NCBI RefSeq assembly: GCF_012926615.1 | Contig: NZ_JABBNU010000008.1 | Coordinates: 1-64,000 of the forward strand | Length of the DNA: 64,000 bases | DNA from: Marinigracilibium pacificum | Lineage (GTDB): Bacteria > Bacteroidota > Bacteroidia > Cytophagales > Cyclobacteriaceae | Reading direction: 5' to 3' | Shown here: piece after piece, positions 28,667 to 37,699 of the stretch | Layout: each line of letters starts with the position of its first letter | Numbering within the stretch: the first letter of the stretch is position 1 | The notes under the pieces: generated by a model | The model's database searches: none | What the model saw: the letters and a program-made list of their open reading frames with translations, nothing else | What the model was told of the DNA's origin: nothing | Made by a program: the position numbers and the translations under genes

Positions 28667-29098
28667 TTATTTTTGGTTAAAGATTGGTTGATAAGACTTT
28701 GTATTGGTTTTTAGGTTATAAAAATAATCACTTGTCTCGGTGTCAGACTGAATACCTTCGAACCTGTCAACTTTAATTATTTCATCAGTCATCCATGACA
28801 CACTTCCATTTGGTATATGGTCATGATAATGAATGGAATCAGAATGGTCAAAAACATAAAATTCATTATCCTTTCTAGTGTCTATTTTATTGACACATTG
28901 AAGAAGAGTCATAGTATTATTAGAATTTGGTAGAGTTATCAATGTATCACATGACAAGTTATCAACTATTATCGAATTACATTCATTATGTGAATTTTGA
29001 GTAATTTTTGAAGAAGTGCATCCAAAAAAAAATACTACAACAATAAAAAAAAACAATAAAAACCGTAATACCACAATTAATCCAGATTGAAAGACCAT
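28667..29098 (-). CDS. Hypothetical lipoprotein
   Basis: A 143-aa lipoprotein: a very hydrophobic signal segment rich in Phe and Val (about 8-26), then lipobox FFGC with Cys27. The mature part is short, with CNSIIVDNLSCD and a segment rich in His and Asp (DHSDSIHYHDH). I use the ATG at 29098; a TTG four codons earlier is also in frame. It is the first gene of a unit with the large BNR protein, one base apart, so it may help anchor or chaperone that protein. No family recognised. Confidence 0.6.
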   Translation of the reverse strand: MVFQSGLIVVLRFLLFFFIVVVFFFGCTSSKITQNSHNECNSIIVDNLSCDTLITLPNSNNTMTLLQCVNKIDTRKDNEFYVFDHSDSIHYHDHIPNGSVSWMTDEIIKVDRFEGIQSDTETSDYFYNLKTNTKSYQPIFNQK

Positions 29099-29146
29099 TA
29101 AAATTAACAATAGACTATGGAATTATCCTAAATATCAAAAGAATAA

Positions 29147-29178
29147 AATAAAAAAAGGCCACCTCTATGAGGCAGCCT
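29147..29178 (-). terminator. Terminator of SusC3-SusD3 operon
   Basis: AGGC (29156-29159) and CCTC (29162-29165) pair with GAGG (29169-29172) and GCCT (29175-29178), with a CA/CA internal loop. On the minus strand a T-run (complement of 29148-29155) follows. Confidence 0.75.
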
Positions 29179-29203
29179 AATATTAATTTATAGTTAAGAT
29201 ATA

Positions 29204-30649
29204 TTATTTAGCATCCCACCAAACTCGAGCTGTAAGCTCATCAACCTGATCAGCATTAGTAACAGAAGTACCGTTTACACTTTGCTCAACATTTGTATAT
29301 TGCGCACGCAAAGGAATTTCATCAGCATCCAATACGCTTTCAGGTGCTGGAACAAGAGCCGGATAGTCAAGTCTTCTCCATTCGGCAAAAGCCTCAAGAC
29401 CATTACTGTAAAGAGAAACCCACTTCTCATAACCAATTACTAGTTCCCAAGGCTTGGAAGCATAAGCAGCAGTTTTCGCTGTTGCGTAAGTAACAGCATC
29501 TGCATTATCTACGCCCCACTCAGCCATTGAAGCCATGATAGCATCATTGAACTTATCTGCAGCAACACCTGAAACAAAGCCTCTTTCAATAGCTTCAGCT
29601 TCTAGGAAAAGAACTTCAGCATAAGTCATCCACTTAGCAGGAGCTGTTGCTTCTCTTAAAACATCAGATGGTCTTGAACTTACACTTTTTAATGCAAATG
29701 CATCACCATCAGATAATCCGTAAGGCATACCAACAATATTGCCATCGATATTTTCTTCAGCGAAGAAAGGTAATCTTGGATCATTGTATAACTCCATTGA
29801 ATCTGTTAATGTTTTTGAAATACAAAAATCATCTCGTACAGGAGCTACTTTAGCATCTAAATGCCAAGGGTTAGCAATACGTTGATCTGCACCAAATACA
29901 TAGTAAGGAGCCTCTGCATTTGATGTAAGAACACCACCTGCAATAGCTTCACTAGCTAAAGTAGAGGCTCTATTTGCATCCTTATCAGAAATCCTCATCG
30001 CTATTCTTAACTTAAGAGAGTTTCCAAATTTCTCCCACATTGCCATGTTTCCATCGTAGATATTATCACCTTCAGTAAAACCAGCCGCAGTCGGAGTAAT
30101 AGAAGAAATTGCAGTATTAAGATTAGTGATCAATTGATCATAAACACTCTCTTGAGTATCATATGCAGGAGAAGTAATTTCAGAAATTCTGAAAGCCTCA
30201 GAATAAGGCACATCACCCCACATATCAGTGATAGCCTGCATTGCAAACACTTCCATGATAGTAAGAGTTGCTAACCTATTATTTGTAACTGCATCACCTT
30301 GAGATTCTCTTTGAGACTCTACTATTTTCTTTGCTTCCATTATGTCCATTAATGGAGAAGAATACCAGCTATTCCAAGATCCATCGAAAGCATCCGGAGT
30401 TATCTGATATCTTGATTCAGAAGCATATTCATTCTGAGATAAATGTTGAACCATCAACATACCAAACTCAAAGCTCAGAGCACGACCCCAATAAAGATCA
30501 GACAAATTATTCTGAGCATTCGCCAATAATGAAGCCGCTTCAACACGAGTTGGTGCATTCGGGTTTTCATTTAGCTCTGCTAGGTCACACGCACTTGTCA
30601 TTCCAAGAATAACAAAAAATACGGCTAATATTTTAAAAGATATTTTCAT
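29204..30649 (-). CDS. SusD/RagB-like outer-membrane lipoprotein (SusD-like_2 type), pair 3
   Basis: A 481-aa lipoprotein with anchor Cys21 (SACDLAELNENPN). It is of the SusD-like_2 subgroup, like SusD1: CDLAE.N start, MWGDVPYSEAF near residue 142, WMTYAEVLFLEAEA near 345, and the C-terminal PLRAQYTNVEQSVN pattern. It lies 51 bases after SusC3 and is followed by a terminator. It should cap the SusC3 transporter. Pairs 1 and 3 thus look like related systems and pair 2 like a different one. Confidence 0.93.
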   Translation of the reverse strand: MKISFKILAVFFVILGMTSACDLAELNENPNAPTRVEAASLLANAQNNLSDLYWGRALSFEFGMLMVQHLSQNEYASESRYQITPDAFDGSWNSWYSSPLMDIMEAKKIVESQRESQGDAVTNNRLATLTIMEVFAMQAITDMWGDVPYSEAFRISEITSPAYDTQESVYDQLITNLNTAISSITPTAAGFTEGDNIYDGNMAMWEKFGNSLKLRIAMRISDKDANRASTLASEAIAGGVLTSNAEAPYYVFGADQRIANPWHLDAKVAPVRDDFCISKTLTDSMELYNDPRLPFFAEENIDGNIVGMPYGLSDGDAFALKSVSSRPSDVLREATAPAKWMTYAEVLFLEAEAIERGFVSGVAADKFNDAIMASMAEWGVDNADAVTYATAKTAAYASKPWELVIGYEKWVSLYSNGLEAFAEWRRLDYPALVPAPESVLDADEIPLRAQYTNVEQSVNGTSVTNADQVDELTARVWWDAK

Positions 30650-30700
30650 AATTTTTTCCTTTTTTAAAATCTCGACAAATTAATCTAGGCCAAACAAAAA

Positions 30701-33700
30701 TTAGAATTTAAAGCTTAGATCAAATCCAAGAGATCTGGTTGTAGGAACCTGTGCATTCTCTAAGCCTTGAAGGTTACCAGCACCATTAACACCTTGAGGA
30801 TCAAGGTAAGGAAGGTCGCTGTAAAGAATTGCAAGGTTTCTACCAAGAACTCCAAAAGTAACATCTCTAAATGGAAGGTTTCCAAGAACAGACTTAGGTA
30901 AAGTATAGCTTAATCTAACTTCTCTTAACTTCACAAAAGATGCATCATATACGTTTGGAGTAGCTATATTATAAAAAGTCTGGTAATAGGTTTGTGGATC
31001 GACCGGAGTTGTGTTCGGAGTACCATCTAAGTAAACACCATCAACAATTAAACCATTTTCACGAATACCATCAGCAGCTGTTTCAGGGTGCATTCCAGAG
31101 TATTTAGCCCACTGTAATGAAGTTGAGTGAATAACTCCTCCACCCTGGAAATCGATCAAACCAGTTAAAGAAAGACCTTTATAAGAGAATGTATTTCTGA
31201 AACCACCAGTGAAGTCCGCAACAGCGCTACCAAAATAGGTTCTACCTGCATTTGAAGGAAGCCCGTTAGCACCAACCACAACTTCACCTTTATCATTTCT
31301 TACAAAATCATTACCAAAGAATGCCATGTAAGGATATCCTTTTTCAACTCTAACATCTCCAGCCCAAGTAGTTCCCAAAATAATACTTTCAACACCAGGA
31401 GCTAATTCTACTACCTCATTATTATAAGTAGCAAAGTTTAATGACATATCCCAAGAGAAATCTTCTGTTTGAACAGGAGTACCTCTTAACATTACTTCGA
31501 AACCAGAGTTTCTCATCGAACCACCGTTAATATACTGCGAAGTATATCCAGTTGTTGCAGAAGTAGGTACTGTAAAGATCTGATCTCTTGTAGTTTTGTC
31601 GTAATAAGTCACGTCAAATGATAGTCTGTTCTTGAAGAAAGCCATTTCCAGACCGAATTCTACCTCATCAGTTTTTTCAGGCCCAAGGAACGGGTTAGCA
31701 TTCTGATTAGGCACTGTAAATCTTGGAGTACCTATTGCTGGCTGAACTGAGTCAAATATAGGAGAAAGAGCAAATGGGTTTGGCGCGTTAGCTGTCTGAC
31801 CAAATGATGCTCTTACTTTACCAAAACTAATAAGATCACTGTTTTGTAAAGATCCTAATTCAGTAAATACAAAAGCAAGTGAAGCAGATGGGTAGTAGTA
31901 CTGGTTTTCATCCTCTGGAAGAGTAGAAGCCCAGTCACTTCTAAGACCTAAATCTAAGAACAACATACTTTTGTAACCTAATGATGCAGTCGCAAATAAT
32001 GAGTTGATTCCTTGCTTAGATTCATAAGTACTTGGGATTGGTGCATCTACAGAGTTGTCAATGTTAAACCATCCTGGAATTACAAGACCACCGTTTGTTT
32101 GAACGGTAACACGTGTTGCACCTTGTCTCATGATATTACCTCCAGCCATTGCATTCAATGAGAAGTCAGAACCAAAGGTCTTTTCATACAATAATTTTGC
32201 TTCGTAGTTATTCTCAAAAAATGTTCTTTGAGTTTCACTGTAGTAAGCCTGATCTACTGAACCGTTAGGTAATCCTTCTTGAGCTCTAAAAGTAAAACCG
32301 TCTCTCATAGCCTTAAGATTTACACTAAGACCGTCAACGATTTCGTAGTTAAGATTTACGTTACCAAAGAATCGATCACGAGAATCTTCTTGAAGAATAT
32401 TATTTCTTAACCAGTATGGGTTATCAAAGAAATAAGGGGCTGGCTCAAAACCAACAAGATTTCCGCTTCCATCTATGATAGGACCTGTAGCGTTCCAAGT
32501 GTACTGTCTTCCATCCTTCCAAGTGTAATTATCTTCTAAACGCTTAACATCAAGCTGTGTCTGCCACCACTGAGTGAAAGCCTGCATTGGGTTTTTGTTA
32601 TCATAACCAGTAGCGTTACGTCCGTTTGCAGCCTGGTTAACAAAGTTACCAGCTGATGAAACTGTTAATTTTTCAGATAAGTTATAAGAAACGTTGAATG
32701 CTACTGTGTTTCTCTGAAGGTTAGATACAGGAGTGATACCATCCTGATTTAAGTTTGTATAAGAAACTCTGAATGTACCATTGTCATTTCCTCCACTAAA
32801 AGCAACTGAATTTGTAGCTGTTAGACCAGTTTCGAAAAACTCTGAATAATCATTAGCTGGTGCTGTCCAAGGACGAGTCTCACCATAGTTTGCAGACTGA
32901 GGATCCCAAGAATCCCAATGTCTAACCATTGTATTCGGATCATATTTTGGTCCCCAAGAACCATCTTTTGAATAAATTGGAGCAAGAAAATCAACAGATT
33001 GGCCGTTAATTTGCTCTGTAAATTCAACAAAACCAGAACCAGTTGGAGAAATAGCTCCTCCTCCATATTCTTGCTGATATTCGATAAGAGCAAGTGGCTT
33101 TTCGAATGTCCAGCTAGAGTTAACTGCAACTCCGATTCCTTTAGACTTAGCTCCTGACTTAGTAGTAATTAAAATCACACCATTAGAACCTCGAGTACCG
33201 TAAAGTGCAGTTGCAGAAGCACCTTTCAACACAGTTACAGACTCTATATCCTGAGGGTTAATATCAGCAGCAGCGTTACCATAATCGTAAGCACCACCAC
33301 CAAAACCTCTTTGCTGAGCTGTAGTAGCGTAGTTATCATTGTTGATTGGCATTCCATCAACTACGAATAACGGCTGGTTTTCACCAAGGAAAGAGTTAAC
33401 ACCACGAATTGTAATACGTGAAGAACCACCTAGAGCACCTTGAGTACCCTGGATCTGAACACCAGCAACCTGACCTTGTAAGCTGTTTACGATGTTAGTT
33501 TCTTTTGTTTCAGCAAGTGCCTCACCAGCTACGTTCTGAACTGCAGAACCTACTGCTCTTTTGTCTCTTGAAACACCGAGCGCAGTAACAACTACCTCAG
33601 TTAATTGTTGTACATCTTCCAGTAATACAACATCAATTGATGATTTTCCTGCTACAGAAATTTCTTGTGTCAGGTAACCAATTGAAGAATATTGTAATAC

Positions 33701-33901
33701 TGCTTCACCCGAAGGAACTTGTAAACTATAATTTCCTTGGATGTCAGTCACCACACCGAGAGTCGTTCCTTTTACAAGGACGTTAACACCCGGTATGCCT
33801 TCTCCATTTTCGCCGGTTACTGTACCGGATACCGATTTCTCCTGCGCCTGTGCTATAAAGCCAAGGACACAAAAGAATGATAAGAGGAAAATTCTCTTCA
33901 T
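30701..33901 (-). CDS. SusC/RagA-type TonB-linked outer-membrane transporter, pair 3
   Basis: A 1066-aa TonB-dependent receptor: signal peptide (1-19), CarboxypepD_reg-like domain (about 24-105, GIPGVNVLVKGTT), SusC plug with VVVTALGVSRDKRAVG and TALYGTRGSNGVILITTK, then a barrel ending in LSFKF. No STN domain. It is the first gene of a two-gene operon. Its leader has the CCTAAACCTAAAC motif, a tandem version of the motif before SusC1 and SusC2. It is closer to SusC1 than to SusC2 in the plug region (both VVVTAxG). The substrate is unknown. Confidence 0.95.
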   Translation of the reverse strand: MKRIFLLSFFCVLGFIAQAQEKSVSGTVTGENGEGIPGVNVLVKGTTLGVVTDIQGNYSLQVPSGEAVLQYSSIGYLTQEISVAGKSSIDVVLLEDVQQLTEVVVTALGVSRDKRAVGSAVQNVAGEALAETKETNIVNSLQGQVAGVQIQGTQGALGGSSRITIRGVNSFLGENQPLFVVDGMPINNDNYATTAQQRGFGGGAYDYGNAAADINPQDIESVTVLKGASATALYGTRGSNGVILITTKSGAKSKGIGVAVNSSWTFEKPLALIEYQQEYGGGAISPTGSGFVEFTEQINGQSVDFLAPIYSKDGSWGPKYDPNTMVRHWDSWDPQSANYGETRPWTAPANDYSEFFETGLTATNSVAFSGGNDNGTFRVSYTNLNQDGITPVSNLQRNTVAFNVSYNLSEKLTVSSAGNFVNQAANGRNATGYDNKNPMQAFTQWWQTQLDVKRLEDNYTWKDGRQYTWNATGPIIDGSGNLVGFEPAPYFFDNPYWLRNNILQEDSRDRFFGNVNLNYEIVDGLSVNLKAMRDGFTFRAQEGLPNGSVDQAYYSETQRTFFENNYEAKLLYEKTFGSDFSLNAMAGGNIMRQGATRVTVQTNGGLVIPGWFNIDNSVDAPIPSTYESKQGINSLFATASLGYKSMLFLDLGLRSDWASTLPEDENQYYYPSASLAFVFTELGSLQNSDLISFGKVRASFGQTANAPNPFALSPIFDSVQPAIGTPRFTVPNQNANPFLGPEKTDEVEFGLEMAFFKNRLSFDVTYYDKTTRDQIFTVPTSATTGYTSQYINGGSMRNSGFEVMLRGTPVQTEDFSWDMSLNFATYNNEVVELAPGVESIILGTTWAGDVRVEKGYPYMAFFGNDFVRNDKGEVVVGANGLPSNAGRTYFGSAVADFTGGFRNTFSYKGLSLTGLIDFQGGGVIHSTSLQWAKYSGMHPETAADGIRENGLIVDGVYLDGTPNTTPVDPQTYYQTFYNIATPNVYDASFVKLREVRLSYTLPKSVLGNLPFRDVTFGVLGRNLAILYSDLPYLDPQGVNGAGNLQGLENAQVPTTRSLGFDLSFKF

Positions 33902-33904
33902 ACT

Positions 33905-33923
33905 GTTTAGGTTTAGGTTTAAC
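33905..33923 (-). promoter_or_regulatory. Leader motif shared by the SusC genes (copy 3, tandem)
   Basis: On the minus strand GTTAAACCTAAACCTAAAC holds a direct repeat of CCTAAA and ends three bases before the SusC3 ATG. It matches the leader motifs at 19393 and 24141. Confidence 0.45.
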
Positions 33924-34160
33924 GGTTTTTAATAAAAGTTTCCTATCAAATCTAAATGATAATTAATGTTAAAAAAAAATTATTATCAAATAAATATTCG
34001 ACATTTTGAAAAAACAAATTTATCAAAATTTAATTTTGCTATTATAAGAAAAAATAACCTTATATTCTAGCCTTTAATAAATCCTAAGTATTTAATAGAA
34101 GATGAAAAGGAGTGCTTGTAATTGTTTCGTCTAGATTTATTAATATTTTTTACGTTTATA

Positions 34161-36098
34161 TTACAAAATCCTAACAACAATTCTTCTATTTTCTGCTCTA
34201 TGTTTTTCGCTATCATTTGGAACTGCAGGCATAGAATCTCCATATCCTTTTGAGCTTAATCTGGACTCAGATATACCTTTATTTACAAGGTAATCATAAA
34301 CAGATCTGGCTCGTTTTTGAGACAATGACAAATTATAAGATGGCTCCCCTTTATCATCTGTATGCCCTTCAATTTGAATCTTAATATCGGGATTTTCTTC
34401 TAGCAAAGAAACAATATTATCTAACTCTGGCTTTGATTCAGGCTTTAATTTAAAATCATCAAAATCGAAATAAACATTCCCGAGTCGATAGTATTCCCCG
34501 GACTTTATTGGAACTAGTTGAATGTCCCTATTAAAAGTATTTATTGATTCATCTTTTAGATTAATTGATAAGCTTTGGTACAAATAGTTTTCTGCTTTAG
34601 TAAACAGTCCATAATTCTTTCCTTCAGGGATAACAATTAAATACCTACCGGTAAATCTATCCGATTCAACCTCTTGAATTAAACTACCATTTTCAAGATC
34701 AATCAAGCTTACCACAGACTTAAGTGGCTCTTCGGAATACTTATCTGTCACTATTCCTGTTAAATGTCTCGCTTCTTCAATTTGAAACTTTCCAACTGGA
34801 AAATCATAACGATATAAGTATCCTTCATAATAAGTATTCAGTCTTCTCTCACTACTAAAATAGCCTTTTCTACCATCTGGAGTAATATATATTGAAGGCT
34901 GATCCTGGCTATCATTAATTGGCCACCCTAGGTTTTTAGGGTTTGACCACTTGCCATCATCTTTCAAATTACTATAATAAAGGTCTTGTTTTCCAAAGCC
35001 TTCAAGGCCATCAGTTGAGTAAAACAAGGTTCTTCCATTAGCATGAATGAATGGCCCCGAATCATCTCCTTTAGTGTTTACCGGTTCCCCCAAAGTTTCA
35101 GCAAGAGACCATTCTCCTTTTGAATTTCGATAAGAAACATAAATATCTTTACCTCCAAATGAAGGTCTTCTGTCACTAACAAAATAAAGCATTCGACCAT
35201 CTGCTGACAAAGAAGGTTGAGATTCCCATGCAGAAGAATTAATTCTATTCCCTAAATTCGCAGGCTCTGTCCAAGTGTCTCCCTCTTTATAACTAATATA
35301 AAGATCGCAGCCTCCAAACCCTTCTCTTTCATGGCAATAGGTATAAATTATCGTTCTCCCATCTCCTGATACTGAACAGGTGCCTTCATTCTTTTCCGAA
35401 TTAATATTCTCACTTACTGAAACTGGCTCTGTCCAATTACCTTGAGAATCTTTAGTAGAAACATAAATGTCCTCATCATGGTAATTATAAAACCCTTTCC
35501 TTCCTGTAAAAAATATTTGTGATTCATCTGCAGTTAAAGCTGGGAAATATTGTAATTGAAAATTATTTAACGGGTCAGGAAGTTTTACTTTTTCTACGTC
35601 CGTAGTATCCTTATTTGCTTCAAAAAATTTAATCGCATAGTTGGTATTTTCCAGACGCTGCTTAGCTAACCCTAATAGTTTTTGATTAGGTCTGCTAAAT
35701 ATAAATTCTTCATAATACTTCTTAGCTTCATTATATTTATTATTATTAAAATACAATTCTCCTAATTGAAGCCTAATAATCGGGTAATTATTATTTTCAT
35801 CAAGAGCCAGTGCTGTCAAGAAAGTTTGTAAAGCAAGATCAGTTTGTGAGGTAGCTTGATAGCATTGCCCAAGTCTAAGATGGGCCTCGATAAAATCATC
35901 ATCTTTGTTTAAGGATTGAGTAAGCAATTCGATAGCCTGGTCATACTGTCTTCTGACCATATAATTTTCACTTGCCTCAAAATATTCAATGGCTTTTTTA
36001 TTCTTTGTAGAATAAGATGCTGGTCCACGCTGACCTTGAATAGTAAAACTTAAACAAATAAAAAGCGCTAATACAAAAAATATTGAGTTTTCAGACAT
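34161..36098 (-). CDS. PorE-like OmpA-family protein (TPR, beta-propeller, CRD, OmpA)
   Basis: A 645-aa envelope protein with a signal peptide (about 1-23). Domains in order: TPR repeats (about 36-165), PD40/WD40-like beta-propeller (about 170-430, repeated GKDIYVSYR and SADGRMLYFVSDRR motifs), a carboxypeptidase-regulatory-like fold (about 438-525) and a C-terminal OmpA peptidoglycan-binding domain (about 535-645, IEGHTDDKGE). This is the architecture reported for PorE of the Porphyromonas T9SS. No lipobox is seen, unlike PorE. It is the last gene of a lepA-folD-queE series, eight bases after queE. Paralogs of this architecture are common, so a T9SS role is probable rather than proven. Confidence 0.85.
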   Translation of the reverse strand: MSENSIFFVLALFICLSFTIQGQRGPASYSTKNKKAIEYFEASENYMVRRQYDQAIELLTQSLNKDDDFIEAHLRLGQCYQATSQTDLALQTFLTALALDENNNYPIIRLQLGELYFNNNKYNEAKKYYEEFIFSRPNQKLLGLAKQRLENTNYAIKFFEANKDTTDVEKVKLPDPLNNFQLQYFPALTADESQIFFTGRKGFYNYHDEDIYVSTKDSQGNWTEPVSVSENINSEKNEGTCSVSGDGRTIIYTYCHEREGFGGCDLYISYKEGDTWTEPANLGNRINSSAWESQPSLSADGRMLYFVSDRRPSFGGKDIYVSYRNSKGEWSLAETLGEPVNTKGDDSGPFIHANGRTLFYSTDGLEGFGKQDLYYSNLKDDGKWSNPKNLGWPINDSQDQPSIYITPDGRKGYFSSERRLNTYYEGYLYRYDFPVGKFQIEEARHLTGIVTDKYSEEPLKSVVSLIDLENGSLIQEVESDRFTGRYLIVIPEGKNYGLFTKAENYLYQSLSINLKDESINTFNRDIQLVPIKSGEYYRLGNVYFDFDDFKLKPESKPELDNIVSLLEENPDIKIQIEGHTDDKGEPSYNLSLSQKRARSVYDYLVNKGISESRLSSKGYGDSMPAVPNDSEKHRAENRRIVVRIL

Positions 36099-36106
36099 AT
36101 TTCAAT

Positions 36107-36745
36107 TTAAGGTATTTGCATAAATTTATGCACCTGAAGTGAAATATTCCAGTTTGGATTCATTTTTACGTAATCAATTATTAAAGGGATCATTTCATCA
36201 GCCTTTGACCATTCAGGCTGAAGATAGAGTTTACATGAGCTTTTCACACGCTTAGAGTGCATTTCTGCCCATTCAAGATCAGATTTATTGTAAACAACTA
36301 TTTTTAGCTCATCGGCTGCATCATAAATCTCATCAGTTGGTTTTTTAAATTTTTTTGGTGAAAAAGTAACCCAGTCCCAATTACCAGTTAATTTATGCGT
36401 TCCTGAAGTCTCTATATGTGTTCTCTTGCCATTATCCTTGATCGCATGGGTAAGCACGTCCAAATCATGCATTAAAGGCTCACCGCCAGTAATAACCACA
36501 ATATTACCTTCGATATCCGAAATTTCATCAATTAGAGACTTTATGGATTTTTGAGGATGAACAGATGCGTCCCACGACTCTTTTACATCACACCAATGGC
36601 AACCAACATCACATCCACCAAGACGAATAAAATAGGCTGCATGACCTTGATAAGCACCTTCTCCCTGAATAGTATAAAAAGACTCCATTACAGGGAGTGT
36701 GACAGACTTAATTTCTGCCTGAGATAATTTGATTTGATTTTGCAT
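36107..36745 (-). CDS. queE: 7-carboxy-7-deazaguanine synthase (QueE)
   Basis: Radical SAM enzyme that contracts 6-carboxytetrahydropterin to 7-carboxy-7-deazaguanine in preQ0/queuosine synthesis. The 212-aa protein has the CX3CX2C cluster motif at Cys45, Cys49 and Cys52 (GGCDVGCHWCD), the N-terminal ESFYTIQGEG and the VVITGGEPLMH motif. It uses the product of QueD (8959-9378). It stands between folD (46 bases away) and the PorE-like gene (8 bases). queC and queF are not in the window. Confidence 0.95.
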   Translation of the reverse strand: MQNQIKLSQAEIKSVTLPVMESFYTIQGEGAYQGHAAYFIRLGGCDVGCHWCDVKESWDASVHPQKSIKSLIDEISDIEGNIVVITGGEPLMHDLDVLTHAIKDNGKRTHIETSGTHKLTGNWDWVTFSPKKFKKPTDEIYDAADELKIVVYNKSDLEWAEMHSKRVKSSCKLYLQPEWSKADEMIPLIIDYVKMNPNWNISLQVHKFMQIP

Positions 36746-36791
36746 ACAACTTTTTTAAAGCGGGTGGTTGGAACCGCTGATTAACAATATA

Positions 36792-37667
36792 TTATTTCTT
36801 ATCTGCTGCTAATAACGTATTATGAAGCAATGCGGTTATGGTCATCGGACCAACACCTCCCGGAACAGGAGTAATAGCTGACGCCTTCTCAGATACTTCC
36901 GCAAACGCAACGTCACCTTTAAGCTTAAAGCCACTCTTTTTCTCCGGAGCATCTATTCTGTGTATACCTACATCAACAACAACAGCTCCTTCCTTAACCA
37001 TATCAGCAGTTACAAACTCAGGTTTACCTATTGCAACGATAAGAATATCCGCTTGTGCTGATATTTCTTTTAAGTTTTTGGTTCTACTATGAACAAGAGT
37101 CACAGTAGAATTCCCTGGCTTTGTATTTCTAGAAAGTAAAACACTAATCGGTGTACCTACAGTATGGCTTCTACCTAAAACTACTGCATGCTTTCCTTCC
37201 GTTTCAATATTATTCTTTTCAAGAAGCATCATAATGCCTTTAGGAGTAGCAGGAATAAGCCCTGGCAATCCTAACAACATTTTACCCATATTCATTGCAT
37301 GAAACCCATCAACATCTTTGTATGGGCTTATAGCTTCAATAACTTTTTCTTCATTAATATGATCAGGAAGAGGTACCTGAACAATAAAACCATCGATACT
37401 ACTATCGTTATTCAAGTCATTCACCTTATCCAGTAAATCACTTTCTGATGTAGATGCTGGTAATTTTATTAAGGTAGAATCGAAACCTACTCTTTCGCAG
37501 GCTTTTACTTTTGCATTAACATAGGTTAAACTTGCACCATCATCACCGACTAATACCGCAGCCAAATGAGGAACATTAAGTCCGGCTTTTTTTCTGCGTT
37601 CAACTTCATATTTTATTTCATCCTGAATTTGTAATGCGGTTGCTTTACCATCGATGATCTTAGACAT
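36792..37667 (-). CDS. folD: Methylenetetrahydrofolate dehydrogenase/cyclohydrolase
   Basis: Bifunctional cytoplasmic enzyme that interconverts 5,10-methylene-THF, methenyl-THF and 10-formyl-THF. At 291 aa it has the usual size. The substrate/catalytic motif is YVNAK with Tyr49 and Lys53; the conserved VQVPLPDH and the GRSHTVGTP and PGGVGPMT motifs are all intact. It follows lepA by 32 bases and is probably in the same transcript. It feeds one-carbon units to purine synthesis, fitting the general housekeeping nature of the neighbourhood. Confidence 0.97.
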   Translation of the reverse strand: MSKIIDGKATALQIQDEIKYEVERRKKAGLNVPHLAAVLVGDDGASLTYVNAKVKACERVGFDSTLIKLPASTSESDLLDKVNDLNNDSSIDGFIVQVPLPDHINEEKVIEAISPYKDVDGFHAMNMGKMLLGLPGLIPATPKGIMMLLEKNNIETEGKHAVVLGRSHTVGTPISVLLSRNTKPGNSTVTLVHSRTKNLKEISAQADILIVAIGKPEFVTADMVKEGAVVVDVGIHRIDAPEKKSGFKLKGDVAFAEVSEKASAITPVPGGVGPMTITALLHNTLLAADKK

Positions 37668-37699
37668 ATTTTACCTACAGTTAAATTATTTGGTTTTGA

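Noticed and set aside
16234-33901. Tandem SusC genes as a phase-variable or invertible system
   Set aside because: All are in the same orientation and no recombinase or flanking inverted repeat is seen; ordinary paralogs.
33947-33954. TAGATTTG as a SusC3 promoter
   Set aside because: The -7 match has no -33 TTG at 19-20 bases; in such AT-rich DNA it is not enough to annotate.
36759-36778. AGCGG/CCGCT hairpin between folD and queE
   Set aside because: Five-base stem and no following T-run on the minus strand; not supported as a terminator.
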